Counted from the first letter of the stretch, positions 1 through 12,245 are shown. The stretch is DNA of 64,000 nucleotides from Micromonospora yangpuensis (GCF_900091615.1 NZ_FMIA01000002.1:4030001-4094000); one strand, 5' to 3'. The notes: a model not told the origin generated them from the letters alone. Numbers and translations are program-made.

Positions 1-780
1 GTCATCTACGCCGCCATGGCCACCCGCCGGCTGAGCGTGCCACCGGCCATCCTGAACGGACCGGTGGTGCTGCTCAACGCCACCAGCACCGACGACCTGC
101 CCCGTGTCCTGCCCGACGACGAGCAGGCCGGCCGGACCGCCGCCGGCACCCTGCTCGCCCACGGTCACCACGACCGGATCGCCATCATCGGGCGCCACCA
201 GCTCAAGGAGGAGGACCCGGAGGTCTCGCTGGCCGCGACCGCCCGGCTCACCGGCATCCGGGACGCGCTCGGCGCCGCCGGGGTCCGACCCCTGACCGAG
301 GTGGCCAGCGCCGAGTGGCAGCCCGAGCACGGTTACGCCGCCATGCGCACCCTGTTGCGCCGCTCCGTCCGACCGAGTGCGGTGATCTGCATGAACGACC
401 GGCTCGCGTTCGGCGTCTACCAGGCGCTCGGCGAGGCGGGCCTGACGGTCCCCCACGACATCTCGGTCATCTCGTTCGACGACGACCCGATCGCCGCCTG
501 GCTGCGCCCCGGGCTGTCCACGGTGGCCCTCCCGCACGAGCAGATGGGGCGTCGGGCGGTGGAACTCCTGCTCGACGGCGCCGACAACAGGCCGGTCATG
601 GTGCCCATGCGGTTGCGGCGGCGGATGTCGGTCGCCCGCCTGGCACCCGGTCCCGAGGCGCCCCGGCCGAGACCCGGTGCCGAGCCCGCCGGACCACCGG
701 CCACCGCGGACGACCCGACGGCGGTGGTCACGCCCGATCCACCGGGACCCGCTGGCCGTACCGCGGATCCGGTGGCCTGA
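1..780 (+). CDS. LacI-family transcriptional regulator, 3' part
   Basis: This is the sugar-binding half of a LacI/GalR repressor. The reading frame is open to the window edge, so the N-terminal helix-turn-helix lies outside. Family signatures are visible: an ICMNDRLAFGVYQAL segment followed by VPHDISVISFDDDPIAAWLRPGLSTV, the usual hinge and effector-cleft region of LacI C-terminal domains. About 50 Pro/Ala-rich residues follow the conserved fold and look like a disordered tail. A very strong hairpin lies 82 bases after the stop. The next gene is a glycoside hydrolase whose upstream region carries two LacI-type palindromes, so this regulator probably controls it; that link is inference. The family call is secure; the sugar effector is unknown. 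Confidence 0.9.
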   Translation, partial: VIYAAMATRRLSVPPAILNGPVVLLNATSTDDLPRVLPDDEQAGRTAAGTLLAHGHHDRIAIIGRHQLKEEDPEVSLAATARLTGIRDALGAAGVRPLTEVASAEWQPEHGYAAMRTLLRRSVRPSAVICMNDRLAFGVYQALGEAGLTVPHDISVISFDDDPIAAWLRPGLSTVALPHEQMGRRAVELLLDGADNRPVMVPMRLRRRMSVARLAPGPEAPRPRPGAEPAGPPATADDPTAVVTPDPPGPAGRTADPVA

Positions 781-861
781 GGCGGACCGGCCGCGACACC
801 GCGGTCGGTCTGGTGCCGGACCTCCACGGCTCTCGGCATCGCGGTCGGTTTCGGGCGGTCG

Positions 862-902
862 GTTTCGGCGTGACCCGGACAGCGCCCGGGTCACGCCGAA
901 AC
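862..902. terminator. Terminator hairpin after the LacI-type gene
   Basis: A perfect 17-base-pair inverted repeat has arms at 862-878 and 886-902 and a 7-base loop. It lies 82 bases after the regulator stop. There is no T-run, as is usual in high-GC actinomycetes. Confidence 0.75.
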
Positions 903-970
903 GCGCGCCCCCGCGGATCGCACAGTCGTGACCCCGGACCTCACGACTCGACGGCATCCAGCCCCAAGTA

Positions 971-984
971 TGTTACCGATAACA
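971..984. promoter_or_regulatory. LacI-type operator upstream of the GH127 gene
   Basis: TGTTACCGATAACA has arms TGTTA/TAACA around a central CG, the layout of operators bound by actinobacterial LacI regulators of polysaccharide hydrolase genes. It lies about 200 bases before the GH127 start and downstream of a LacI-family gene. Binding by that regulator is inferred. Confidence 0.6.
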
Positions 985-1151
985 CGAACAGTGTCAATGC
1001 CCCGATCGGAACGATGCGGCCACCCGTCGGCCGAAAAGATCATTCGGTGGCACACCGTCCAAGTTTGATCTCCTCCCGCCCACCGCGGCCATTGCGGAAT
1101 ATTTGCATCCTTGGATTCAATGACATGCTGCCGTAACGTGACCGACACGAT

Positions 1152-1165
1152 TGTTATCGCTCACA
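1152..1165. promoter_or_regulatory. Second LacI-type operator, close to the GH127 start
   Basis: TGTTATCGCTCACA lies 26 bases before the GTG-proximal ATG start. It matches, at 13 of 14 positions, the reverse complement of the site at 6653-6666 upstream of the xylanase gene, which suggests co-regulation by one repressor. Confidence 0.6.
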
Positions 1166-1191
1166 GTTGTGCCTTTCTCGTCGGAGGTGCC

Positions 1192-3525
1192 ATGTCATCC
1201 CTACCTCTCAGCCGACGTCGCGTGCTGCAGGCCACCGGTGCGACCGTGCTGTTCTCGGCGACCGGGGCCACCCTGGTCGACCCGCGGTCGGCCAGCGCGG
1301 CGGTGCTGCCGCCGGCCCGGCCGGACCTGGGCGTCTCGGCGTACCCGTTCGACCTCGGGCAGGTACGGCTGACCGCCGGCCGCTGGCTGGACAACCAGAA
1401 CCGGACCCTCAACTACCTGCGGTTCGTCGACGTCAACCGGCTGCTCTACGTCTTCCGCACCAACCACCGCCTCAGCACCAACGGCGCCCAGGCCACCGGC
1501 GGCTGGGAAGCACCCGGGCACTTCCTGCGCGGGCAGAGCCAGGGACACTTCCTCACCGCCTGGGCCCAGGCCTACGCCGTGCTCGGCGACACCACCTGCC
1601 GGGACAAGGCCAACCAGATGGTCACCGAACTGGCCAGGTGCCAGGCGAACAACGCCGCCGCCGGCTTCAACACCGGGTACCTGTCGGCCGCCCCCGAGTC
1701 CGACATCACCACCATCGAGAACGGCGGCAGCGCGGGCGTGCCGTACTACTGCCTGCACAAGACCCTGGCCGGGCTCCTGGACGTCTGGCGGTACATCGGC
1801 AACACCGAGGCCCGTGACGTGCTGCTGCGCTTCGCCGGCTGGGTCGACTGGCGTACCGGCCGGCTCAGCGCCAGCCAGATGCAGACCGTCCTGCGTACCG
1901 AGTTCGGCGGCATGAACGCGGTGCTGACCGACCTGTACCAGCAGACCGGTGACGCCCGCTGGCTGACCGTGGCCCAACGCTTCGACCACGCCGCCGTCTT
2001 CGACCCGCTGGCGGCCAACCGGGACCAGCTCAACGGGTTGCACGCCAACACCCAGGTCCCCAAGTGGGTGGGCGCGGCCCGCGAGTACAAGGCCACCGGG
2101 ACCACCCGCTACCGGGACATCGCCACCAACGCCTGGAACATCACCACCGGCGCGCACACGTACGTCATCGGCGGCAACAGCCAGGCCGAGCACTTCCGCC
2201 CACCGAACGCCATCGCCGGGTACCTGGTGGCGGACACCTGCGAGTTCTGCAACACCTACAACATGCTCAAGCTGACCCGGGAGCTGTGGCTGATCGACCC
2301 GAGCCGGGCCGCCTACTTCGACTTCTACGAGCGCGCCCTGACCAACCACCTGATCGGGGCGCAGAACCCGGCCGACAACCACGGGCACATCTGCTACTTC
2401 ACGCCGATGCGCCCCGGCGGCCGACGCGGCGAGGTCGGTCCGCTGGCCGGCGGCGGCAGCTTCAGCACCGACTACAACTCGTTCTGGTGCTGCCAGGGCA
2501 CCGGCCTGGAGACCAACACGAAGCTGATGGACTCCATCTACTTCCACAACGGCACCACCCTGACGGTGAACCTCTTCGTGCCGTCGGTGCTGACCTGGGC
2601 CAGCCGTGGGATCACGGTCACCCAGACCACCAGCTACCCGGTCGGCGACACCACCACGCTCACCCTGGCCGGGACGATGAGCGGCTCGTGGAGCATCCGG
2701 GTCCGGATTCCGGGCTGGACCAGCGGCGCGAGCATCGCGGTCAACGGCACCACCCAGAACGTCGCCATCACCCCGGGCAGCTACGCCACCGTCACCCGCA
2801 CCTGGGCGGCGGGTGACACCGTCACCGTACGCCTGCCGATGCGGGTCGTCATGCAGGCCGCGAACGACAACCCCGGCGTCGCCGCGGTCACCTACGGCCC
2901 GACGGTACTCAGCGGCAACTACGGCAACACCGCCCTGAACGCCCTGCCGGCGCTCTCGGTCGCCTCGATCACCCGGTCCAGCACCAACTCGTTGGCGTTC
3001 ACCGCGACCGCGAACGGCGCCCAGGTCAACCTCGGCCCGTTCTCCGACGCCCACGGCCACAACTACACCGTCTACTGGAACACCGGCGGCAGCGACCCCG
3101 GTGGCACCACCCACCGGCTGGTCAACGCGGGCACCGGGCTGGTCCTCGGGATCCAGGACATGTCCACCGCCGACGGTGGCCTCGCCGTGCAGTGGGGCGA
3201 CACCGGCACCGCCGACCACAACTGGGTGGTGGTGACCGACGGCAACGCGGTCCGGTTCCGCAACGTCAACAGCGGCAAGGTCCTGGGGGTGGAGAACATG
3301 TCCACCGCCGACAACGCCCGGGTGCTGCAGTGGGCGGACAACGGCACCGCCGACCACCGGTGGACCCTGCTGGACAACGGCGACGGCACCTACCGGATCC
3401 GCAACGTCAACAGCGGCAAGCTGCTCGGCATCCTCAACGGCTCCACCGCCTGGGGCGCGCAGGCCGTGCAGGACGCGGACAACGGCAGCGCGGACAACCG
3501 CTGGCGGCTGGTCCGCAACGGCTGA
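1192..3525 (+). CDS. Secreted GH127-type beta-L-arabinofuranosidase with ricin-type lectin domain
   Basis: The 777-residue product probably removes beta-L-arabinofuranose or a related sugar from plant polysaccharides outside the cell. It begins with a Tat-like signal (SRRRVLQATGATVL, cleavage near the Ala-Ser-Ala at 34-36). The GH127/DUF1680 domain spans about 45-620. It shows a cysteine pair C433-C434 (FWCCQGTGLE) and C350/C353 (DTCEFC), which match the zinc-thiolate centre and cysteine nucleophile of characterised GH127 enzymes. Three beta-trefoil (RICIN) repeats fill about 640-777, each ending in a DNGTADHRW-like motif. The ATG at 1192 is chosen because GGAGG lies 4 bases upstream and the signal peptide starts there. 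Substrate linkage is inferred from family; GH127 also includes other specificities. Confidence 0.88.
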   Translation: MSSLPLSRRRVLQATGATVLFSATGATLVDPRSASAAVLPPARPDLGVSAYPFDLGQVRLTAGRWLDNQNRTLNYLRFVDVNRLLYVFRTNHRLSTNGAQATGGWEAPGHFLRGQSQGHFLTAWAQAYAVLGDTTCRDKANQMVTELARCQANNAAAGFNTGYLSAAPESDITTIENGGSAGVPYYCLHKTLAGLLDVWRYIGNTEARDVLLRFAGWVDWRTGRLSASQMQTVLRTEFGGMNAVLTDLYQQTGDARWLTVAQRFDHAAVFDPLAANRDQLNGLHANTQVPKWVGAAREYKATGTTRYRDIATNAWNITTGAHTYVIGGNSQAEHFRPPNAIAGYLVADTCEFCNTYNMLKLTRELWLIDPSRAAYFDFYERALTNHLIGAQNPADNHGHICYFTPMRPGGRRGEVGPLAGGGSFSTDYNSFWCCQGTGLETNTKLMDSIYFHNGTTLTVNLFVPSVLTWASRGITVTQTTSYPVGDTTTLTLAGTMSGSWSIRVRIPGWTSGASIAVNGTTQNVAITPGSYATVTRTWAAGDTVTVRLPMRVVMQAANDNPGVAAVTYGPTVLSGNYGNTALNALPALSVASITRSSTNSLAFTATANGAQVNLGPFSDAHGHNYTVYWNTGGSDPGGTTHRLVNAGTGLVLGIQDMSTADGGLAVQWGDTGTADHNWVVVTDGNAVRFRNVNSGKVLGVENMSTADNARVLQWADNGTADHRWTLLDNGDGTYRIRNVNSGKLLGILNGSTAWGAQAVQDADNGSADNRWRLVRNG

Positions 3526-3535
3526 CCGCAGCGGC

Positions 3536-3564
3536 CGGGCACCGCCCTCGGGTGGCGGTGCCCG
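3536..3564. terminator. Terminator hairpin after the GH127 gene
   Basis: An 11-base-pair perfect stem, CGGGCACCGCC at 3536-3546 and its complement at 3554-3564, with a 7-base loop, starts 10 bases after the stop codon. Confidence 0.75.
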
Positions 3565-3585
3565 ACCGCGACGGGTACCACGCGC

Positions 3586-3635
3586 CGCGCTCCGGCGCCC
3601 GGGGCCGACAGTGGTCGGCCGGGTGCCGGAGCGCG
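3586..3635. terminator. Terminator hairpin after the esterase gene
   Basis: A 50-base nearly fully paired hairpin has an 11-bp outer stem at 3586-3596/3625-3635 and an inner stem GGCCGAC/GTCGGCC at 3603-3609/3614-3620. It sits 16 bases beyond the minus-strand esterase stop. With the hairpin at 3536 it separates two convergent genes. Confidence 0.7.
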
Positions 3636-3651
3636 GTCGTCGCGGTCCCGG

Positions 3652-4956
3652 TCAGCTGGCGGTGCAGGTCGGGGTCACCCCGGTGACGCTGCCGTTGCCC
3701 TGGAAACCGAACTCCGTCGACTGGCCGGCCCCGAGCCGACCGTTGTAGTCGACGTTGGTGAACCGCACCGTGCCCGAACTGCCACCGGCCACGGCGCTCC
3801 AGGTGTTGGTCACGCTGGTCCCGGCGGGCAGTGCGACGGTCACCGTCCAGCCGGTGGTGCCGGCCGCGCCGGCCGTCACCCGCACCGTGGCCACGAACCC
3901 ACCGGTCCACGAGTTGACCGACATCGATGCCGAACAACCACCCGTACCGGGCGGCGGCGTGGTGGTCGGGCTCGGCGGTGGGGTGGTCGGGTTCGTCGGC
4001 GGTGGGGTGGTCGGGCTCGGTGGCGGGGTGGGGCTCGTGGTGTCCAGGCCGACGAACCGGATGGCCTGGGCGGCGTCGAAGGGGATGGAGTGGCCGTACC
4101 CCTGGAAGCTGATTGCCTCGACCGGCGCGGTGCCGCCGGTACCGCCGTATCGGGTCCGGGTGGCGCTGGCCTGCGGGTAGTCGGTGTAGCTGGGGGTCTG
4201 GGACAGGCCGTGGACGTTGGTCCACTGCTTGATCTGCTCACCGAAGTTCACATAGCTCAGCGTGGTGTCCGTGGTGCCGTGCCAGATCTGGATCCGCGGG
4301 CGCCGGCCGGTGTAGCCCGGGTAGGCGTTGCGCACCAGGTCACCCCATTGCTGGGGGGTCTTCACGATCCGTCCACCGGAGCACTCGCTGTTCCACTCCG
4401 AGCCGTTGGTGGTGGCGAAGCAGCCCAGCGGCACACCGGAGGAGCTCACCCCGGCGGTGAAGACGTCCGGGTAGAGGCCGAGCATCACGTTGGCCATCAT
4501 GGCCCCGGAGGAGAAGCCCGCGAGGGTGATCCGTTCCGTGTCGACGGGGTAACGCTGCCGGACGTGGTCGACCATCGACTTCAGACCGACGGGGTCGCTG
4601 CCGCCACCCCGCCGCAGCGCCTGTGCCGAGGAGACGTCCCAGCACTTGCTGCTCCGGGTCACCGACGGGTAGACCACGATGAAGCCGTACCGGTCGGCCA
4701 GGGCGCTGAGGCCGAAGCCGGTGTGCACCGCCGGGCCGCTGCCGGTGCAGTAGTGCAGGGCGAGCAGCAGTCCCGGTCGGGCGGCGAGCCGGTCCGGCAC
4801 GTAGAGGTGCATCTGCAGATTGGTGGGGTTGGTACCGAAGTTCGTCACCTGGGTCAGCGTCGCGGCCGAGGCCGGAGCGGGTGCGGTGACCACGGCCGTC
4901 GTCGTCGCCAGGACGGTCGCCAGGGCGACGGCCAGCAGGGTGATCCTCGTCCTCAT
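3652..4956 (-). CDS. Secreted CE1-type esterase (acetylxylan or feruloyl) with CBM2
   Basis: The 434-residue secreted esterase probably removes acetyl or feruloyl groups from xylan. It has a signal peptide ending near the Ala-Ser-Ala at 29-31. The CE1/PHB-depolymerase-like alpha/beta-hydrolase domain spans about 35-310 with nucleophile motif GFSSG (S149) and a late GYGHSIPF histidine segment. A Pro/Thr linker with PTTPPP repeats follows, then a C-terminal CBM2 of about 100 residues ending in TCTAS. The ATG at 4956 follows GAGGAGAGGAA and begins the signal peptide. It is downstream of the xylanase gene on the same strand, with an 83-base gap that contains a hairpin. Its CBM2 is nearly identical in DNA to the xylanase CBM2. 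CE1 membership is clear; the acyl specificity is not visible. Confidence 0.87.
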   Translation of the reverse strand: MRTRITLLAVALATVLATTTAVVTAPAPASAATLTQVTNFGTNPTNLQMHLYVPDRLAARPGLLLALHYCTGSGPAVHTGFGLSALADRYGFIVVYPSVTRSSKCWDVSSAQALRRGGGSDPVGLKSMVDHVRQRYPVDTERITLAGFSSGAMMANVMLGLYPDVFTAGVSSSGVPLGCFATTNGSEWNSECSGGRIVKTPQQWGDLVRNAYPGYTGRRPRIQIWHGTTDTTLSYVNFGEQIKQWTNVHGLSQTPSYTDYPQASATRTRYGGTGGTAPVEAISFQGYGHSIPFDAAQAIRFVGLDTTSPTPPPSPTTPPPTNPTTPPPSPTTTPPPGTGGCSASMSVNSWTGGFVATVRVTAGAAGTTGWTVTVALPAGTSVTNTWSAVAGGSSGTVRFTNVDYNGRLGAGQSTEFGFQGNGSVTGVTPTCTAS

Positions 4957-4988
4957 CGTGCGGTTCCTCTCCTCAGCGGTACGGCCGA

Positions 4989-5034
4989 CAGCGGTCCGGT
5001 CCCGGCCACTCGACAGTCCGGGGCCGGACCGCTG
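4989..5034. terminator. Hairpin between the xylanase and esterase genes
   Basis: An 11-bp perfect stem (4989-4999/5024-5034) extends by one wobble pair and five more pairs (5001-5005/5018-5022) around a 12-base loop. It begins 6 bases past the xylanase stop on the minus strand and could end or attenuate transcription before the esterase. Confidence 0.65.
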
Positions 5035-5039
5035 ACCGG

Positions 5040-7329
<2,290 letters not shown>

Positions 7330-7353
7330 GTGCATCAAAGGCGCACCGCCCGG

Positions 7354-7370
7354 GTAGGGCACCCCCCTAC
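7354..7370. terminator. Small hairpin after the PAP2-like gene
   Basis: GTAGGG/CCCTAC arms with a 5-base loop lie 24 bases past the stop. A second small stem, CCCCTG/CAGGGG, is at 7386-7399. They may add to the stronger hairpin at 7414. Confidence 0.4.
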
Positions 7371-7413
7371 GGAGCTGAGAAGACTCCCCTGTCCAGGGGT
7401 GCTGGTGGTCGGT

Positions 7414-7437
7414 CCCGGCGGAGTTTGCCGGGATTTT
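7414..7437 (+). terminator. Intrinsic terminator with T-run
   Basis: CCCGGC at 7414-7419 pairs with GCCGGG at 7427-7432, loop of 7, followed by ATTTT. A hairpin with a T-run is unusual in this GC-rich window and looks like a classic intrinsic terminator for the PAP2-like gene. Confidence 0.6.
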
Positions 7438-7524
7438 CCCGTTGACCCGCATCCAGAACGAACCGATCGGCCGTATTTCCCGTGTTGAGGGTGAGGGGTC
7501 GCAACGAAGAGTCACGGAGGCACG

Positions 7525-8460
7525 ATGCACACGGTTCGTCAAGGTCCCGCGATCGGACTGGTCGTGCAGATTGCCCTGTTGGCACTGCTCACCGTGACCG
7601 TCGGCCTGAGCACCTGGGGATGGCTGGCGGGGCTGGCCTACGGGGTCGTCCTCTGTGCCCTGCTCAACCGGGGTATGGCCGGTGCGCGCGTGCGGGTGCT
7701 CAGTCCCGCCGACCGGGTGACGTTGGGCCGGGCGATCCTGGTCGGCGGAGTGACCGCCCTGGCGGTGCACTCCCTCGACCGGCCGGCACCGATCGTGCCG
7801 ATGGTCGCCCTGACCGCCGTGGCGCTGGCGCTCGACGCGGTGGACGGGTACACCGCCCGACGGACCGGGACCAGCAGCGCGCTGGGTGCCCGGTTCGACA
7901 TGGAGGTCGACTCCTTCCTGGTACTGGTGCTCTGCCTCGTGGTCGCGCCGTCGGCGGGTCCCTGGGTTCTCGTGATCGGCGCGATGCGCTACCTCTTCGT
8001 CGCGGCGAGCTGGGTACTGCCCTGGATGCGGGGTTCGTTGCCGCCGCGCTACTGGCGTAAGGTCGTCGCGGCGGCCCAGGGGGTGCTGTTGACGGTGGCC
8101 ATGGCGCAGGTGCTGGGTTCGGTGTTGACGCTCGTGGTGCTGCTGGTGTCGCTGGGGCTGCTCGTCGAGTCGTTCGGCCGGGACGTCCGGTGGTTGTGGA
8201 CGACCCGCCGGGTCCACCCCGCCGCCATCGGGGTCCAATCCGGGCCTGCCGAGCGCGCGGTGCGTCCGGGGCTGCCCGAGCGTGCGGAACTTCCCGCACA
8301 CACCGCACGGCCCGAGCGCACCGGACGGCTCGAGCGGCCCGGGTACACCGGGCGTCCTGCCGCGGGGCGGGGCACCCTGGTGGCCGGCCCCAGGGGCGCG
8401 CGGGCAGCGCACGAACGTCCGGCCGGGGCCGCGGCCCGGGACCGGGTCGTGCGGGTCTGA
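7525..8460 (+). CDS. CDP-alcohol phosphatidyltransferase family protein
   Basis: This 311-residue membrane enzyme should transfer a phosphatidyl group from a CDP-linked lipid to an alcohol. The full family signature is present: D104, D107-G108, A111-R112, G121, D125 and D129 with the exact spacing. Hydrophobic segments surround it. The last 90 or so residues are Arg/Glu/Pro-rich and probably disordered. The ATG is preceded by GGAGG at 7516-7520. A gene for a sulfatase-like membrane enzyme follows 38 bases later. The acceptor alcohol (inositol, glycerol or other) cannot be read from the sequence. Confidence 0.87.
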   Translation: MHTVRQGPAIGLVVQIALLALLTVTVGLSTWGWLAGLAYGVVLCALLNRGMAGARVRVLSPADRVTLGRAILVGGVTALAVHSLDRPAPIVPMVALTAVALALDAVDGYTARRTGTSSALGARFDMEVDSFLVLVLCLVVAPSAGPWVLVIGAMRYLFVAASWVLPWMRGSLPPRYWRKVVAAAQGVLLTVAMAQVLGSVLTLVVLLVSLGLLVESFGRDVRWLWTTRRVHPAAIGVQSGPAERAVRPGLPERAELPAHTARPERTGRLERPGYTGRPAAGRGTLVAGPRGARAAHERPAGAAARDRVVRV

Positions 8461-8498
8461 CGCGGCGCCACCACGATTCTCCGAAAGGGCGGGGCAGG

Positions 8499-10235
8499 TT
8501 GTCACTCTCGACGCGGGTACGTCGGCTGCCGGGCGACGGCGGGCGGGCGGCACCCGACGACGCGCGCCTGGACGAGGCAGCCGAGCCGACGGCGGCCCCG
8601 GCCGACGAGCACGACGCCGGGACCGCGGGCCGGCGCTCCCTGCCGGCGGCGGTGCTGACCGCCCTGGCCGGGTTGCTGGTGGTGCTCGTGCTCACCGCGC
8701 CGCACGACTACAGCCGGCTCACCCCGGCGGCCTTCGTCCGGCTGCCCCTGGAGGCGCTGCTGGTCGTCGCCGTGCTGCTCGCCCTGCCGCCGCGCCCGCG
8801 CCGGCTGGTCGCCGTGCTCGTCGGGGTGGCCCTGGGGCTGCTGGGCATCCTGAAGCTGCTCGACCTGGGCTTCTCCGCGTCATGGAGCCGCGCGTTCAAC
8901 CTGGCGTTGGACTGGACGCTCTTCGGCCCGGCCTTCGGTTACCTCACCGAGTCCTACGGCCGCCCCGCCGCGATCGGCATCGCGGTCGCGTTGGCGCTGC
9001 TGGCGATCGCGCTGCCGGTCCTGCTCGCGCTGGCGATGCTGCGGTTGACCCGCCTGGTGGTCCGGCACCACACCGGCACCACCCGGACCGTCGCGACGCT
9101 GGTGGTGGTCTGGGTGGCGTGCGCCGCGTTCGGCGTGCAGGTGGCCCCGGGCGTGCCGGTCGCGGACACCTCCGCGACCACCCTGGCCAACGGCCACGCC
9201 TTCCAGATCCGGCAGAGCGCCGACGACCGGGAGAGCTTCTCCGCCGCACTGGATGCCGACCCGTTCCGGGACACCCCCGGCGACCAGCTCCTGACCGCGT
9301 TGCGCGGCAAGGACGTGGTCTTCGCCTTCGTGGAGAGCTACGGCCGGGACGCGGTCGAGGACCCCGAGTTCGCCCCGCAGGTCGGCGCGCTCCTGGACAC
9401 CGGCACCCGGGAGCTGGGCGCGGCCGGTTTCACCGCACGCAGCGGCTTCCTCACCTCGCCGACGATCGGCGGCGGCAGCTGGCTGGCCCACGCCACCCTG
9501 CTCTCCGGGCTCTGGATCGACAACCAGCAGCGGCACAGCACCCTGTTGACCACCGACCGGATGACCCTCGGGGACGCCTTCCGGCGGTCCGGCTGGCAGA
9601 CCGTGGGGGTGATGCCCGCGGTCACCAAGGCGTGGCCGGAGGGGGCCTTCTACGGCTACGAGCGGTTCTACGACGCCAACAAGCTGGCCTACCGGGGCCC
9701 GAAGTTCAGCTTCGGCACGATGCCCGACCAGTACACGCTTGCCAGTTGGCGGCGGCTGGAGCAGGCCCGACCGGCTGGGCCGCCGGTGATGACGGAGCTG
9801 TCGCTGGTGTCCAGCCACTCCCCCTGGACGCCGGTGCCGCCGCTTGTCGACTGGGCCGACATCGACGCCGGCGGCGCGGTGTTCAAGGGCACCGCCGGGG
9901 ACGGCAAGGGCGACGAGCGGCGTGGACTGGCCCGGATCCGGGCGGACTACCGGGAGTCCGTCGAGTACACGCTTGGCGCGCTCATCTCCTACGTCAAGAC
10001 CTACGGCGACGACGACCTCGTCCTGGTCATCCTCGGTGACCACCAGCCCGCCCCGGTGGTCACCGGCGACAACCCCAGTCACGACGTACCGATCACGATC
10101 GTCGCCCGGGACCGGGCCGTCATGGACCGGATCTCCGGGTGGGATTGGCAGGATGGACTCAAGCCCGGCCCGCAGGCCCCGGTCTGGCGGATGGACGCCT
10201 TCCGGGACCGCTTCCTGACCGCCTTCGGCCCGTAG
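8499..10235 (+). CDS. Membrane-anchored alkaline-phosphatase-fold (sulfatase/LtaS-like) protein
   Basis: The 578-residue protein has an N-terminal block of about five transmembrane helices (roughly 50-220) and a large extracytoplasmic domain. The domain resembles the alkaline phosphatase/sulfatase superfamily: a metal-binding VFAFVESYGRDAVED start, a Thr/Ser-rich SPTIGGGSWLAH segment at the expected nucleophile region, and VLVILGDHQP near the end with an Asp-His metal pair. Such proteins move phosphoglycerol or phosphoethanolamine groups or cleave phosphate/sulfate esters; which one applies is unclear. TTG at 8499 is the best start: GAAAGGG lies about 9 bases upstream and the preceding frame is low-complexity. 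It likely shares an operon with the phosphatidyltransferase. Confidence 0.75.
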   Translation: MSLSTRVRRLPGDGGRAAPDDARLDEAAEPTAAPADEHDAGTAGRRSLPAAVLTALAGLLVVLVLTAPHDYSRLTPAAFVRLPLEALLVVAVLLALPPRPRRLVAVLVGVALGLLGILKLLDLGFSASWSRAFNLALDWTLFGPAFGYLTESYGRPAAIGIAVALALLAIALPVLLALAMLRLTRLVVRHHTGTTRTVATLVVVWVACAAFGVQVAPGVPVADTSATTLANGHAFQIRQSADDRESFSAALDADPFRDTPGDQLLTALRGKDVVFAFVESYGRDAVEDPEFAPQVGALLDTGTRELGAAGFTARSGFLTSPTIGGGSWLAHATLLSGLWIDNQQRHSTLLTTDRMTLGDAFRRSGWQTVGVMPAVTKAWPEGAFYGYERFYDANKLAYRGPKFSFGTMPDQYTLASWRRLEQARPAGPPVMTELSLVSSHSPWTPVPPLVDWADIDAGGAVFKGTAGDGKGDERRGLARIRADYRESVEYTLGALISYVKTYGDDDLVLVILGDHQPAPVVTGDNPSHDVPITIVARDRAVMDRISGWDWQDGLKPGPQAPVWRMDAFRDRFLTAFGP

Positions 10236-10278
10236 CCCGACCACCGACCACCCACCGCACGGATCGGAACACAGCAAG

Positions 10279-11073
10279 TTGACCGACACCTTCGCCGGCA
10301 GGATCGCGGCACTGAAGAACGATCCCGCCACGGCGCTGCTGAGCCGGTCGCTGGAGGTCTACTACGGCGACCGCGCGCGGGACGCCCGGATGGACGCCTT
10401 CTACTCCCGGTTCGTCGCCGCCGGTGATCTCGTCTTCGACATCGGCTCACACGTGGGCGACCACATCGCCTGCTTCCGTCGCCTCGGTGCCCGGGTCGTG
10501 GCCCTGGAACCGCAGCCGTCCTGCCTGCGGGTGCTACGGACGCTCTACGCCGACGACGACCAGGTGACGCTTGTCGACGCCGCGTGCGGGGCGGCACCCG
10601 GCACCGCGCGGTTGCACGTCAACTCCGCCAACCCCACCGTGTCGACCGTCTCGGCCGGTTTCGTCCGGGCCGCCGAGGGCGCGGGCGGGTGGGCCGACGA
10701 GGTGTGGGACACCGAGATCGAGGTACCGGTCGTCACCGTCGACACCCTGATCGACCGGTACGGTGTGCCGACCTTCGCCAAGATCGACGTGGAGGGTTTC
10801 GAGGACCAGGTACTGGCCGGCCTGAGCCGTACGCTGCCCGCCCTCTCCTTCGAGTTCACCACGATCGCCCGCCCGGTCGCCCACCGGTGTCTGGACCGGT
10901 TGACGGAGCTGGGTGTGGACGGTTTCGACGTCGCGACGGGTGACGACAAGTCGTTGGTCCTCCAGCGCTGGGCGACGGCGCGGGAGATGGCCGCGTACCT
11001 GGACGCGTTGCCGCACGAGGCCAACTCCGGCGACGTGTACTGCGTGTCCCAGGGCGCGTCCGGCCCCGCCTGA
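10279..11073 (+). CDS. FkbM-family SAM-dependent methyltransferase
   Basis: The 264-residue protein shows the FkbM fold. SAM-binding motif VFDIGSHVGDHIACF is near 50-64, ALEPQPSCLRVL near 76-87, and the family-typical AKIDVEGFEDQVLAGL near 172-187. FkbM enzymes O-methylate sugars, polyketides or other small molecules; no substrate can be read here. It starts with TTG 43 bases after the alkaline-phosphatase-fold gene and has only a weak Shine-Dalgarno (GGATCGGAA), so the start is uncertain. It probably belongs to the same transcription unit, which suggests decoration of an envelope glycan or lipid. Confidence 0.82.
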   Translation: MTDTFAGRIAALKNDPATALLSRSLEVYYGDRARDARMDAFYSRFVAAGDLVFDIGSHVGDHIACFRRLGARVVALEPQPSCLRVLRTLYADDDQVTLVDAACGAAPGTARLHVNSANPTVSTVSAGFVRAAEGAGGWADEVWDTEIEVPVVTVDTLIDRYGVPTFAKIDVEGFEDQVLAGLSRTLPALSFEFTTIARPVAHRCLDRLTELGVDGFDVATGDDKSLVLQRWATAREMAAYLDALPHEANSGDVYCVSQGASGPA

Positions 11074-11093
11074 CCCGGCCCCGGCGGCCGGTC
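11072..11093. terminator. Possible terminator between FkbM and modC
   Basis: A GACC-bulge-GGCC/GGCCGGTC stem with a 5-base loop overlaps the FkbM stop and precedes the end of modC, which runs convergently. Confidence 0.4.
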
Positions 11094-11123
11094 GTAGCGG
11101 TCGGACGGTGGTGGCGGTCCCGG

Positions 11124-12241
<1,118 letters not shown>

Positions 12242-12245
<4 letters not shown>

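Larger units (their letters stand above)
781..1191. other. Intergenic control region, lacI-type gene to GH127 gene
   Basis: These 411 bases carry no credible gene. They hold the terminator hairpin of the upstream regulator at 862-902, two LacI-type operator sequences at 971-984 and 1152-1165, a locally AT-richer stretch around 960-1110, and the ribosome binding site GGAGG at 1183-1187 for the glycoside hydrolase. Short open frames on both strands here show no family resemblance. Confidence 0.7.

Noticed and set aside
2160..2425. Thioester-reductase type release domain considered for the PKS C-terminus (residues 2160-2425 of the protein)
   Set aside because: The domain is a 250-residue classical SDR with a YxxxK motif, not an extended SDR reductase.
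1201..3357. 718-codon minus-strand frame opposite the GH127 gene
   Set aside because: Low-complexity Val/Gly/Arg composition and full overlap with a well-supported gene show it is a shadow.
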